In this document: in pieces, positions 49,896-59,108 of the stretch
Position numbering within the stretch: position 1 is the first letter of the stretch
Layout of the letters: every line of letters starts with the position of its first letter
NCBI RefSeq assembly: GCF_001640025.1
Contig: NC_031673.1
Span: 372,001-436,000, forward strand
Direction of reading: 5' to 3'
DNA: 64,000 nt
DNA from: Sugiyamaella lignohabitans
Taxonomy: Eukaryota > Ascomycota > Dipodascomycetes > Dipodascales > Trichomonascaceae
Notes under the pieces: generated by a model
What the model saw: the letters and a program-made list of their open reading frames with translations, nothing else
What the model was told of the DNA's origin: nothing
Database searches by the model: none
Made by a program: the position numbers and the translations under genes

Positions 49896-50843
49896 AACAA
49901 CCCCATCATTCGGAAAAAGCTCATTCTCTTACTCGGCTATATGAGCTAAATCCTTGTGATCAGGCGCGTCAGTGCGATTGGCTAGCCTATAGTTTCATTC
50001 TGCATAGTTTACTCCTTGGTCCAGGCCAATCTGGAATATAAACAATTTTGAACTAGGATACACAACTTCTTACCCGGCGTTCATGTCACCCAGCTTGAAT
50101 TTTTAAAGCATCCATTTCTTTACATGTCGTGGACATTGCATTTCCGTCAAAAGTGACCCATGACCATTTCAGGTGCTAAATCAGCAAGCATTAATGGATT
50201 GATTGATTGATACTCACTTATTGTACTTAACAATACGAGGCCCATCGTTGATATGATCTTTAATTTGAAATTTTAACTGAGCTCTACGTTGTGATATCCC
50301 TAGCCCACCCTTGAGTTGTAAAAATGTGAACTAGTAGATAGTTGCTTCTCTAAGTGATTCGATAGCTTTTTATCCTTCCGTTATTGAGCTTTTATTTTAA
50401 TCCAACGCAATACGTCGTGAGTCCCAAAACAGAGCATCCTCCAAAAAGGCTCATTCGATTTTTTTCTAGATTCCAATAATTAAGTTTACCCGGCTTTGTT
50501 TACTAAACCCTAGCCCTCGATGCTACTTATATTGCGTTAGCCTAAAGGTAACAATTGTCTCCTTTACATCCATGGGCCTGAGAGCCCACACGACAAAACG
50601 AATAAGGGTCAAAGGAGGTAAGTTGGAGACTCTTGTCAGTAGGTTTATCCTAGGACAATTTTTCTATGATTTAAGCGTTAAATACGACTTGAGTTCGTCT
50701 CGAGATATCATCCGGGAAATCTCATTCTACTCACATGGCTACATGAGCCAACCTCACACGACCATAAGGAAACATTCTTTTGCAGTCATCTGTAAATATT
50801 GGTTTAAACATTTATCTGGATAATTTGTTGCATACCCGACGCT

Positions 50844-50904
50844 CGACTTGAGCGAAGCGAGAGGAGCAACCGGGGTCTGGGGCGGAGCCCCAGCCGCCGG
50901 AGGC
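50844..50904. repeat. GHE right half (B')
   Basis: CGACTTGAGCGAAGCGAG inner hairpin, then intact H1 and tip. Confidence 0.9.
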
Positions 50905-51599
50905 ATGGTCCCATACCCCAAAGAGCCGCCCACTTCCAGGGCCAATTAAGGTGTGTGACTCATGTTCGACTCCGGAGCCTGACCTGAGAAGTTTAGGAAA
51001 CAAGAATACAACCCATGCTGTCACCTGGCTAATATTTAACATGTAAACTGGAAAACAGGTGTGTTACCCGGCTTCGAATTCAATGACATCAAACTCTCCA
51101 CACAAAAACAACGTGAAACCATGGGCTCAATTAAGTGACCTATGGCCATTTCAGGTCCACTAGTGTTCTGCTCTGCTTTTTCGATTTAAGTGTATATAAC
51201 TAGCTCTATCCTCGTGCTCGCAATACAGACAAGGGATATTAGAAATTCGCGGACGATTCGCTTCATTGATGGTACGACTTCTTTTCTCCTCAGCGTGTTT
51301 CGTCCGGTACTAGCAAACCGACGCTTGCTGGCTGATACTTGATATAAATACCTTCCCGCGAGCTCAGTTTTTTTCTTTGATCTCTAACTCTCCAATGCCC
51401 TTATTTGACAAGTACCCGCTTCATCCCTTCATTGAATCCGTATCAATGCCACCCCAGCCACCTTACTTGTAGAATCATCAATTGAACACCCTCAAACCCC
51501 CACGGGTAAACCATCTCCCTGGGCGATGCGTTCAACCGCGCGACACCTGAAAAACTCCAAACCCCCCTGATCGGCGATGCATATCTAGGGTCCGCTCGT

Positions 51600-51737
51600 G
51601 CCTCCGGCGGTTGGGGCTCCGCCCCAGACCCTGGTTGCTCCTGCTCCGCAGGAGATTCTCCGGAGATCCCCCGCATCCTCCTCGAGCGGAGCTCGAGGAG
51701 CCACGGGGTCTGGGGCAGCGCCCCAGCCGCCGGAGGC
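51600..51737. repeat. GHE full copy with 10-bp inner stem
   Basis: Left A hairpin has loop TCC. The right inner hairpin is a perfect 10-bp stem, CTCCTCGAGC / GCTCGAGGAG, loop GGA. Left unit of a tandem pair. Confidence 0.92.
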
Positions 51738-51779
51738 ACACCCACCCCTGATCGACGATGCATATTCAGGGTCCACGGT

Positions 51780-51913
51780 GCCTCCGGCGGCTGGAGCGCT
51801 GCCCAGACCCCGTAGCTCCTGCTCCGCAGGAGATTCTCGGGAGGACCTCCCAGTCCCGACTCGAACGGAGCGTAAGGAGCCACGGCGTCTGGGGCAAAGC
51901 CCCCGCCGGAGGC
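51780..51913. repeat. GHE full copy, decayed, second tandem unit
   Basis: Shares about 40 bp of left-flanking sequence (CTGATCGRCGATGCATAT, then AGGGTCC) with the copy at 51600. H1 on both sides has lost bases. Confidence 0.85.
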
Positions 51914-52056
51914 AGTGCGCCTTTCCCCAGGTGCGGCGGGGGATCTGCTGTTCATATGCACGGGGACGATATTAACCGGAGAAGCAGCCAGGTTTGACAG
52001 TTGACACGCCAGCGACCGCCAGAAGAGAAAAAGACAGAGTCAATTGCGGAGAAAGA

Positions 52057-55000
52057 ATGTCGAGCTCGGGAATCGGGTCGTTTCTCAAAGAGAGCAGAGA
52101 CAAGCTCAATGACGTGTCTGCCAAGGGCAAACAGAAATACGACTCGGGCGACTGGAAAAAAGCCCCTAAATTCTCACTTCCCAGCTCGCGAATTGGTCGC
52201 CAGGGTACGTAAACGGGGTTTCGGAGTGGGGGTCAGATGCCTCCGGCAGCTGGGGCTCCGCCCCAGACCCTGGTTGCTCCTGCTTCGCAGGAGGTTTTTG
52301 TTCTAGGGTCAACGACGGAACGACTCGAGCGAAGCGAGAGGAGCAACCAGGGTCTGGGGCGGAGCCCCAGCCGCCGGAGGCAATCTGACACCCGTCGTAG
52401 AAGTGACTAACAGGACATCAGAAGAGAATGAGAGGGAGAGTATTCAGGCCCGTCCGCTGTCGGCTCTGACGGATCCCAGTTTGTTTCCCCCGCCTCCAAA
52501 ACACAGGGGGTACGAGAATGGAGCTCCAGTTCAGCCAGCTCAGCCTGTGGCTCCAGTTCAGCCAGTTCAGGCTGCTCATCCCGGCTATGGCCAGCAGCAG
52601 CAGCCTCAGACGGGATATGCTCCTTCGCCAGCGGCAGGGTATGGCCAGTTGCCGCCTCAAGCTCCTGCTCAGGTGCCTGGACAGGCTCCAGGAGTGGCTC
52701 CTGGTCAGACGTATCAAGCGTACGGACAGAATCAAGGTCAATTGCCTCCTCAGCAACAACAACAGCAACCACAAGTTCAGGGATATAATCCGAATCCAGC
52801 AGCTGGTTATGGCCAAGTTGCGAGTCCGGGTCAACCTGGGTCTTACCAGCAACAGCAGCAACTGTCTGGATACGGTCAGCCAGGTCAACTGGGTCAGCCA
52901 GGAGTGATTCCGGCTCCTTCTCCTCCAGTTCAACAGCCACCTCAACAGTACGGTCAACCACAGTCATTTCAACAGCCACCTCAACAGCAGTATGGTCAAC
53001 AACCAGCTCAACAGCAGTATGGCCAACAACCAGCTCAGCAGCAGTATGGCCAACAACCAGCCCAACAGCAGTATGGCCAACAACCAGCTCAACAGCAGCC
53101 GGCTCCACAGTATGGCCAGGAGTATGGTCAGCAGCAGCCAGCTCAACCGTATGCCCAGCAGTACGGCCAGCAAGCTCCACAACAGATTGTTCCACAGGCT
53201 GCTCCACAGCCAACTCCGGTTGAACAGCCTCCAAACTACCCTTCACAGAATGCTGCACCATCTCCTGCTCCAGCCTTGTCTCCAGCTCCTCCTGCGAGAC
53301 CCCCTTTGCCAGATCCAACCTCGTTTCCAAAACCTCCTGTGTTTGGCAACCCTGCTTCGGCTGCTATAAACAGTCCCAATTCCACCACTCGTGCTCCTGC
53401 TACTCCTGGAGTCGGGGCTCCTGAGGACGCACAATCGAAACCTGTAAAAGCGCCATTGCCTGATCCAGCTTCCTTTGCTCCTCCTCCGGTATTTGGTCGT
53501 CCTGGATCTGCTGCTTCTTCAGCTGTTGCTTCCCCTGGTGTAAACAGATCGAGTCCTTCTAAACCAGGTGCTGGAATGCCTCCTCCTCCACCTCCAAGAC
53601 AGAATCTGCCTGATCCTACCAGCTTTGCTCCTCCTCCTATTTACGGAAACCCTGCCAGTGCCAGTTACAAGGCTCCGGCACCTCAAGCAGCAGCTGCTAC
53701 GATTACTGCTACTCAACAGCCACAACATCAACAACAACAACAACTACCACCTCCTGTATCTCGACAGACTCCTACTCCTCCAGCATCGCGCGTAAGTCCT
53801 ACTCCACCTGCTACAAGAGCCACTCCTCCAGGATCGGCTACTCACAGTACGGGTCCAAGACAGGCTCCTCCTAAACCAGCTTCTCTCAAAGTTCAGCCCA
53901 CCCCTCCTCCTAAACCATCTGCTTTTTCAACTTCTGGAAATACCAACACAGTTCCTCACCCTCAACCAGCTCGAACATACCCTTCTCAACAGCAGCTACC
54001 CCAACCACTCCAGAGTCAATTCCAGGGTCAACCTCAAGGTCAACCTCCTGCGTATGCTTTAACTGATAGTTTGAACAACCTTTCAGTTAATGACAACCAA
54101 AACGAAGTTCAGGCTGTACCCAGTCCATCTGGCGATTCACAATCATCTGCTCCTCAACCGGCTGTTGCATTTGCTCAACCAGGAATTCCAAATTTTGCTG
54201 CTGAAATCGCTGCTAGAAAAACTCGTAACTCAGTATCTCATTCGTCTACCGCTTCAGCGTCTCCACCTCCCATTTCTCCAGCTTCAACTGGCGCCAGCAT
54301 AAACAAGAAAGCTCCTCCACCACCACCCAAGAAAAAACCCAGTCTGAGTACCGGGTCTTCTTTTTCTGCTGCTTCCACACCTGCTCCTGCTGCTCCGGGT
54401 ACTGGCTATGCTCATTCATCAGTCGCAAGCCCGCCTGTTATTGCTCCTAAACCAATTGTACCATCGGCACCAGCTCGTAACCATCCTCACACCGTTGGTG
54501 TCAACAGTTCACATGCTCCTTCCTTGCCACCACCAATCAACCATGCTACTCGACCATCTGTTGAAACCATTGCTAGAAGTGGTTCATTCTCTGACTCTCA
54601 AGTGCAACCTGAACCAAAAGAACCGAAACGATTTGATTTCCAGCTGGCAACTGCCTGGTTCGCAGTTCCAATGGGACAACCTCTTCACTTTCCTCCCGAC
54701 CTTTCTGGTACTGAATACACTTACTCCACATCATCCTCCGGCTCCACTAGGACATTGAAAATAGCACTTCGAATCACTGAAGATCTGTCAGTTGTTAGAT
54801 TTACCATGACCTGGGATGAAAGTGATCCTGTTCGCACCTGTCGAGTCACCCGAACCGACTCGGCAGTTCCACGACTTCTCACTGGACCCGAACTGGTCTA
54901 TTCACATTCTCAGTACGGCGAATTAGTAGCTTCATGGGCTGAGTCGAAGATGGGTCAACAGGTGGGTAACGGCGAGTGCTGGACTCTTGCCCAACAAGCC

Positions 55001-55372
55001 ATTGAACAGTCGACTCACGGCCAAGCCATGACGTCGAAAGGACTCGTCCACGGCATGCTCATCTACGGTACCAACCCTGCCATTTCACGAGAAGAGATCC
55101 GTCGCGGAGATATCATTCAATTCCGCGAAGCACGGTTCGAGAAACGTGATCCCACCACCGGTCGAGTCGTGTCTCAATCACTCTCAGGAGCACCGGACCA
55201 CACCTCAGTCGTAACCTCAGTCGACTCCAACACCATCCACGTGGTCCACCAGAACGTCTCCAACGTCCGCCGTGTCCAACCAGGCGAGTACGTCCTTTCG
55301 GACTTCGTCTCCGGCGATATCAAGATCTACCGTGTCGTCGCCAAAGACTGGGTCGAGGCCCTGTCCGTATAA
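52057..55372 (+). CDS. AIM3/BBC1-like cortical actin-patch protein
   Basis: Exons 52057-52204 and 52422-55372, giving 1,032 residues. The start (MSSSGIGSFLKESRDKLNDVSAKGKQKY) and ALTDPSLFPPPPKH fit the Aim3 N-terminus. Gln/Pro/Tyr-rich repeats (YGQQPAQQQ) come next, then PLPDPxSFxPPPVFG motifs repeated three or more times and several polyproline stretches, as in actin-patch SH3 ligands. The C-terminal 230 residues are the conserved Bbc1/Aim3 domain, with a Cys in GNGECWTLAQQ (near 902) and a His in APDHTSVV (near 975) that could form a papain-like dyad. It probably acts at endocytic actin patches. The intron is GTACGT, GACTAAC, CATCAG. The nearer CAG after CTAAC is out of frame. Confidence 0.82.
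52205..52421 (+). other. AIM3-like intron with GHE
   Basis: 217 nt. The flanks of the GHE are themselves inverted (GTCAGAT before, ATCTGAC after). Confidence 0.82.
52239..52381. repeat. GHE full copy (A-B') in AIM3-like intron
   Basis: Left tip GCCTCCGGCAGC, otherwise intact. Confidence 0.95.
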
Positions 55373-55411
55373 CCGCTATCTACGAATATTTTTGACCTGT
55401 TCCTGGGACCT

Positions 55412-55593
55412 GCCTCCGGCGGCTGGGGCTCCGCCCCAGACCCCGCAGCTCCTCTCGCTTCGCTCGAGTCGGGCGTGGGGTCCCCCTCGCTGGGATTATA
55501 GAGGTTCTCCAGTTTCGAGGGAGGCCCCACGCCCGACTCGAGCGATGCGAGAGGAGCAGCGGGGTCTGGGGCGGAGCCCCAGCCGCCGGAGGC
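55412..55593. repeat. Long GHE (B-B'), 39 nt past AIM3-like stop
   Basis: 182 bp. The inner arms extend with GGGCGTGGGG / CCCCACGCCC, as in the 10.3-kb copy. Interior about 40 bp. Confidence 0.9.
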
Positions 55594-56315
55594 AGGCCCC
55601 CGTCCCTCTGGCGGGGGTAAGAATAGTGGGCAAGGGGGATTTAAGGTGTCAACGGTCGTGCATGGCATGGCATGATTGACAGACTGCAGGGTTGCCGGAT
55701 TGCGCTGGCCGCCTGTGGATGGTGCATAGACGCATCTCGTATAGCTTTTGGATGCCGGTGGTGTGCGTGTCGAGGAGGGAGACAATGGAGCCCCACCGAG
55801 TCATTGATGGCAGCTTATTAAGAAACGCATGAAAATGAGTCGGTCGGCTTGCCGGGTCGTTCGTGCCCACTGTTTTTTGGGTCCGGAAGGGGGGCAGGTC
55901 GGAGAATTGGGCTTCCGTGTTGGGATTAAATGGGGACGTTGAAGAGGGGTTGAGTGGTTTGAGGGGCGAGTATGAGAAGTAGTTTTTCTGATGAAGTTTG
56001 AGAAGAACGTCTAAGATCCAAATTTAAAGTGCGATAGAGTCCCTGCCAGCCGGCACCCGTTGGCAGGGCTTATGCGGTTTCACCTGCCCCTCAACGGTAA
56101 ATTTCTATGCCGCAAATCTTGATTGCGGCAAGGGCTCCGGAGAGACTCTTCTACCGAGGCGCCGCCTCCCCTCCTTCCTAATGGAGCAGGATCGACCTTG
56201 GCTTGGATCTGGGCTGGCTTGAATATATAAGTACTTGTATCTCTGAAGAGGTTCAACGTTGTAATTTTTTTTTAATTTCAATTACCATTGAATTATTACA
56301 GTATAAAAAGCCAGA
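55594..56315. promoter_or_regulatory. Promoter region of the YML131W-like gene
   Basis: Two inverted repeats lie here: CCTGCCA/TGGCAGG (about 56043-56068) and GCCGCAA/TTGCGGC (56109-56129). A TATATAAG at 56224-56231 is about 85 nt before the start codon. Zinc-cluster factor sites (CGG-containing) are possible. Confidence 0.5.
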
Positions 56316-57392
56316 ATGTCTCTACAAATCAAAGAACTTGTTCTTGAGAACCCTCCTGTCACCGAGACCAATCTTGTATTGGGTCAAGAGACTTCCACAT
56401 TCAAAGAGGTCACCTCGACTTTGGACCCCGAGTCGCTCAAGACCGGTGATATCGTCGTTCAGCCATTGATCTTTTCTAATGATCCTACTCAAAGAGCCTG
56501 GATTCAAAAGGGGTTGGATCCTAAGAGAATGTACGTTCCTCCTGTTCTGAAAGGAGAAGCCATGAGATCGCTTGGTGCTGGTAAAGTCATTGTTTCCAAG
56601 TCGGACAAATACAAGGTCGGTGATATTGTCATTGGCCTATTAAGCTGGTCGAATTATTCTCTTGTTAATGAATTGAGAATCTCTACTAAAGTTTCTGACC
56701 CCAATGCCGACCTTCCTACCTACCTCTCGCTTGTTGGAGCATCTGGTCTTGCTGCCTATTATGGTCTGACTGAGGTTGGCAGAGTCAAGCCCGAGCACAC
56801 TGTGGTCGTTTCTGCTGCTTCTGGAGCTACTGGTATCATTGCTGTTCAATATGCCAAGCACGTTATTGGCTGTAAAAAGGTCATTGGTATCACCGGATCC
56901 GACGACAAAATCGACCATGTGAAGAAAGTGGGTGCTGATGTTGCTGTCAACTACAAAGACCCCGAGTTCAAGAAGCAATTGTCCGACGCCATTGGTCCTG
57001 ATTTCGCTGATGTCTACTTTGACAACGTCGGCGGCGAGATCCTCGATTTCATGCTCAGTAAAGTCAAGCCATTCGGCGTGGTTATTGCCTGCGGAGCCAT
57101 TGCCGGCTATAACGACCACTCCAAGGGTTTCATCCGAAACTGGGGCCAAATCATCACCAACCGTCTGCGAGTCGAGGGATTCATTGTCACCGATTTCAAA
57201 GACAAGCACGCCGAGACCTTTGTCAAGCTGTTCACAGCCCTCCAACAAGGCAAAATCTCGCTCTCCGACAGCATCAACCTCGTCGACCTCTCATCCGAGT
57301 CCAACTCGCTCGCCAAGATCCCCGAGGTCTGGGGCCAGCTCTTCTCGGGTAACAAAGTCGGCAAACTCCTGACCCGTGTCTCTAAGATCTAA
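56316..57392 (+). CDS. NADP-dependent MDR oxidoreductase, YML131W/LTB4-dehydrogenase type
   Basis: A 358-residue medium-chain reductase of the alkenal double-bond reductase group. Landmarks are NDPTQRAWI near the start, KVGDIVIGLLSWSNYSL, LVGASGLAAYYGL, the Rossmann motif VVSAASGATGIIAVQYAK, FDNVGGEILDFML, CGAIAGYN and RVEGFIVTDF. Zinc ligands are absent, as expected for this group. It probably uses NADPH to reduce C=C bonds of reactive alkenals and enones, in the cytosol. S. cerevisiae YML131W is the closest named relative. It has a TATA box and a hairpin-rich promoter, suggesting inducible expression. ATG at 56316. Confidence 0.9.
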   Translation: MSLQIKELVLENPPVTETNLVLGQETSTFKEVTSTLDPESLKTGDIVVQPLIFSNDPTQRAWIQKGLDPKRMYVPPVLKGEAMRSLGAGKVIVSKSDKYKVGDIVIGLLSWSNYSLVNELRISTKVSDPNADLPTYLSLVGASGLAAYYGLTEVGRVKPEHTVVVSAASGATGIIAVQYAKHVIGCKKVIGITGSDDKIDHVKKVGADVAVNYKDPEFKKQLSDAIGPDFADVYFDNVGGEILDFMLSKVKPFGVVIACGAIAGYNDHSKGFIRNWGQIITNRLRVEGFIVTDFKDKHAETFVKLFTALQQGKISLSDSINLVDLSSESNSLAKIPEVWGQLFSGNKVGKLLTRVSKI

Positions 57393-57427
57393 TAAACCGT
57401 GTCCACTGCCTTCTGGGGGCGGGTTCT

Positions 57428-57657
57428 GCCTCCGGCGGCTGGGGCTCCGCCCCAGACCCCGTGGCTCCTCTCGCTCCGCTCGAGTCGTTACTTCGGAGCG
57501 CCAGCCAACTCCTGCGGAGCAAGTGCCTCCGGCGGCTGGGGCTTTTCCAGACCCCGTGGCTCCTTTCACTCCGCTAGAGTCATTACGTCGGGATGCCAGC
57601 CAACTCCTGCGAAGCAGGAGCAACCAGGTCTGGGGCGGAGCCCCAGCCGCCGGAGGC
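57428..57657. repeat. Compound GHE with duplicated left part
   Basis: A left B half plus spacer (57428-57523) is repeated as a diverged 96-bp copy (57524-57619), then one right half ends the element. It lies 35 nt past the reductase stop and 26 nt past the HRT3-like stop. Confidence 0.9.
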
Positions 57658-57683
57658 AGTTATGGGTGGGAGATAAAGTGGTT

Positions 57684-59108
57684 TTATGTGGTAAGAGCGG
57701 CCGGATGGCGTTTGAGGAAGAAGAAGGCTTTGTCGTGGCGAAGGGAAAACTCGCCGTAGGTGTCGGAGAGGTTGTTGATGCTCCAGAATTTGACCCATTT
57801 GAGTTTGTTGTGTCGGTTGTGGCCGCTGGACCGGATTTGCAGTTGCATGTAGAATGTGTACCGTTCGACCGAGCCCTCGGACTCGATGAGGACGGTGCCA
57901 TCTAGTCCGTTGATTTTCCAGGTCCCGCTCATGATTCCTTTAGGACGAGAAAGGACTGTGCCGTCTTCTTTGGTGTAGATGACGGCGGGCTGTTTTTTCG
58001 ACGGTCGGGTAGGTCCTGTGCCATGGGCAGTGCCAGTGATGTTTCGAGTGAATACAGGGACAACGTCTGATGGTTCGGAGGTGGTGAGAAGATTTATACA
58101 GGTGCCGTCTTCGTAGAATTTACAGTATCGGTAGTATGTGACCATGTGGATGGGTGCGTTCCATGTATCTCCTACACCAGGACGTAGATAGTTACAGGTG
58201 CTGATATAGACTCCGTCAAACCTGATCCGGGGTCTTTCGAGATACATTCTACGAAACGAGTTGCCCCAATACTTTTTGACAGCTTCCAGTTCGTTTCCAT
58301 TGCATAGCTCTTCCACCGCGTCCTCTGTATAATGTTGTTTACTGTATGCCTGTTGACAGAGGGCCATCCAGATGCTTTTGGTGGTATATCCAATATGTGC
58401 AAATGATTTACACGAGTATGTACACTTTGTAAACGACGACAGATCGTCTAATGCTAGGTATCGGAATATTTCAGATAGAATCTCTACCGGGACTTGAAGG
58501 ATAGGACATGGCAGTTCTTCGTCTTCTGCAGTCAGACTAAGCTCTGCAAGATTTTTACTCAGCTCCGACACTGATCCCGTTCCATCTCCAAGTAGAACTT
58601 TTTGGCTTTTCTTGGTACTAGTCTTTGTCGAACTTTCGGCTCCGCCACTAGATTTGGTGCTGGGTTTTTTGTGAGTTGGTTTGATAGAATAGTACTTTTC
58701 TCTGTACAGTTTGTCCACTCTCTCGTTGAGTCGAAATGCATCTCTATAATGACGAACAGCGTCTGACAACTTTCCAGTATGTTCACTGTCAACAGCCCGT
58801 TCAAAAGCCTCTAGAGCATCGAGATCTGTTCGTGATAAATCTTTATTGTAATAGACATGTTCCGGTCGTTCTGCCCGAAATGCACTATCTGGTGTGATTA
58901 CTCTTGTAGGAGACAGAGCTCTCTCAGTTGAAATGTCATCAGTTGTGTCTCGATTAATAGCTGCCTCTCCAGCGTTATTAGAAGCTGCTGTTCTTCCATT
59001 GGTAGCAGTAGATGAAGTAGCAGATGGTGCTGTTGAGTTCTGTCCGTCTGAATGTCGATGTTGAACTTCAGACCTCCAGGCCTGTCTAAATCTATCTAAT
59101 TCAGACAT
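57684..59108 (-). CDS. HRT3: F-box protein HRT3/FBXO9/Pof7 family
   Basis: A 474-residue putative SCF substrate adaptor. The N-terminus has a Ser/Thr/Asn-rich stretch, then a TPR-like helical hairpin (ALEAFERAVDSEHTGKLSDAVRHYRDAFRLNERVDKLYRE, about 85-130). The F-box is about 199-240 (PCPILQVPVEILSEIFRYLALDDLSSF). The conserved C-terminal domain has WNAPIHMVTYYRYCKFYEDG, the LLTTSEPSDVV segment, GIMSGTWKING and LKWVKFWSIN, as in FBXO9 and Hrt3. It binds Skp1 through the F-box; substrates are unknown. ATG at 59108. Converges on the reductase gene. Confidence 0.9.
   Translation of the reverse strand: MSELDRFRQAWRSEVQHRHSDGQNSTAPSATSSTATNGRTAASNNAGEAAINRDTTDDISTERALSPTRVITPDSAFRAERPEHVYYNKDLSRTDLDALEAFERAVDSEHTGKLSDAVRHYRDAFRLNERVDKLYREKYYSIKPTHKKPSTKSSGGAESSTKTSTKKSQKVLLGDGTGSVSELSKNLAELSLTAEDEELPCPILQVPVEILSEIFRYLALDDLSSFTKCTYSCKSFAHIGYTTKSIWMALCQQAYSKQHYTEDAVEELCNGNELEAVKKYWGNSFRRMYLERPRIRFDGVYISTCNYLRPGVGDTWNAPIHMVTYYRYCKFYEDGTCINLLTTSEPSDVVPVFTRNITGTAHGTGPTRPSKKQPAVIYTKEDGTVLSRPKGIMSGTWKINGLDGTVLIESEGSVERYTFYMQLQIRSSGHNRHNKLKWVKFWSINNLSDTYGEFSLRHDKAFFFLKRHPAALTT

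Larger units (their letters stand above)
49684..51074. promoter_or_regulatory. Spaced TTACCCGG (Reb1-like) motifs
   Basis: TTACCCGGC occurs near 49689, 50070, 50487 and 51066, with a variant TACCCGAC near 50832. The S. cerevisiae Reb1 consensus is TTACCCG. Two copies are followed 70-85 nt later by GTGACCYATGRCCATTTCAGGT, suggesting diverged repeat units. Function is inferred only. Confidence 0.45.
48164..52056. other. 3.9-kb gene-poor region
   Basis: Carries GHE copies at 48213, 48598, 49841, 50844, 51600 and 51780, a 14-bp minisatellite and several TTACCCGG-type motifs. No protein-coding gene is supported. Confidence 0.5.

Noticed and set aside
14969..52381. Target-site duplications flanking GHEs
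   Set aside because: I looked at flanks of most copies. No consistent direct repeat is visible by eye, only G-rich/C-rich inverted extensions such as GGGGTCT/AGACCCC. A computed test is needed.
4997..57657. Many reading frames containing [23 protein letters not shown] or [12 protein letters not shown]
   Set aside because: They are six-frame readings of the stop-free GHE sequence, occur on both strands at the same place and have no conserved flanks. They are not a protein family.
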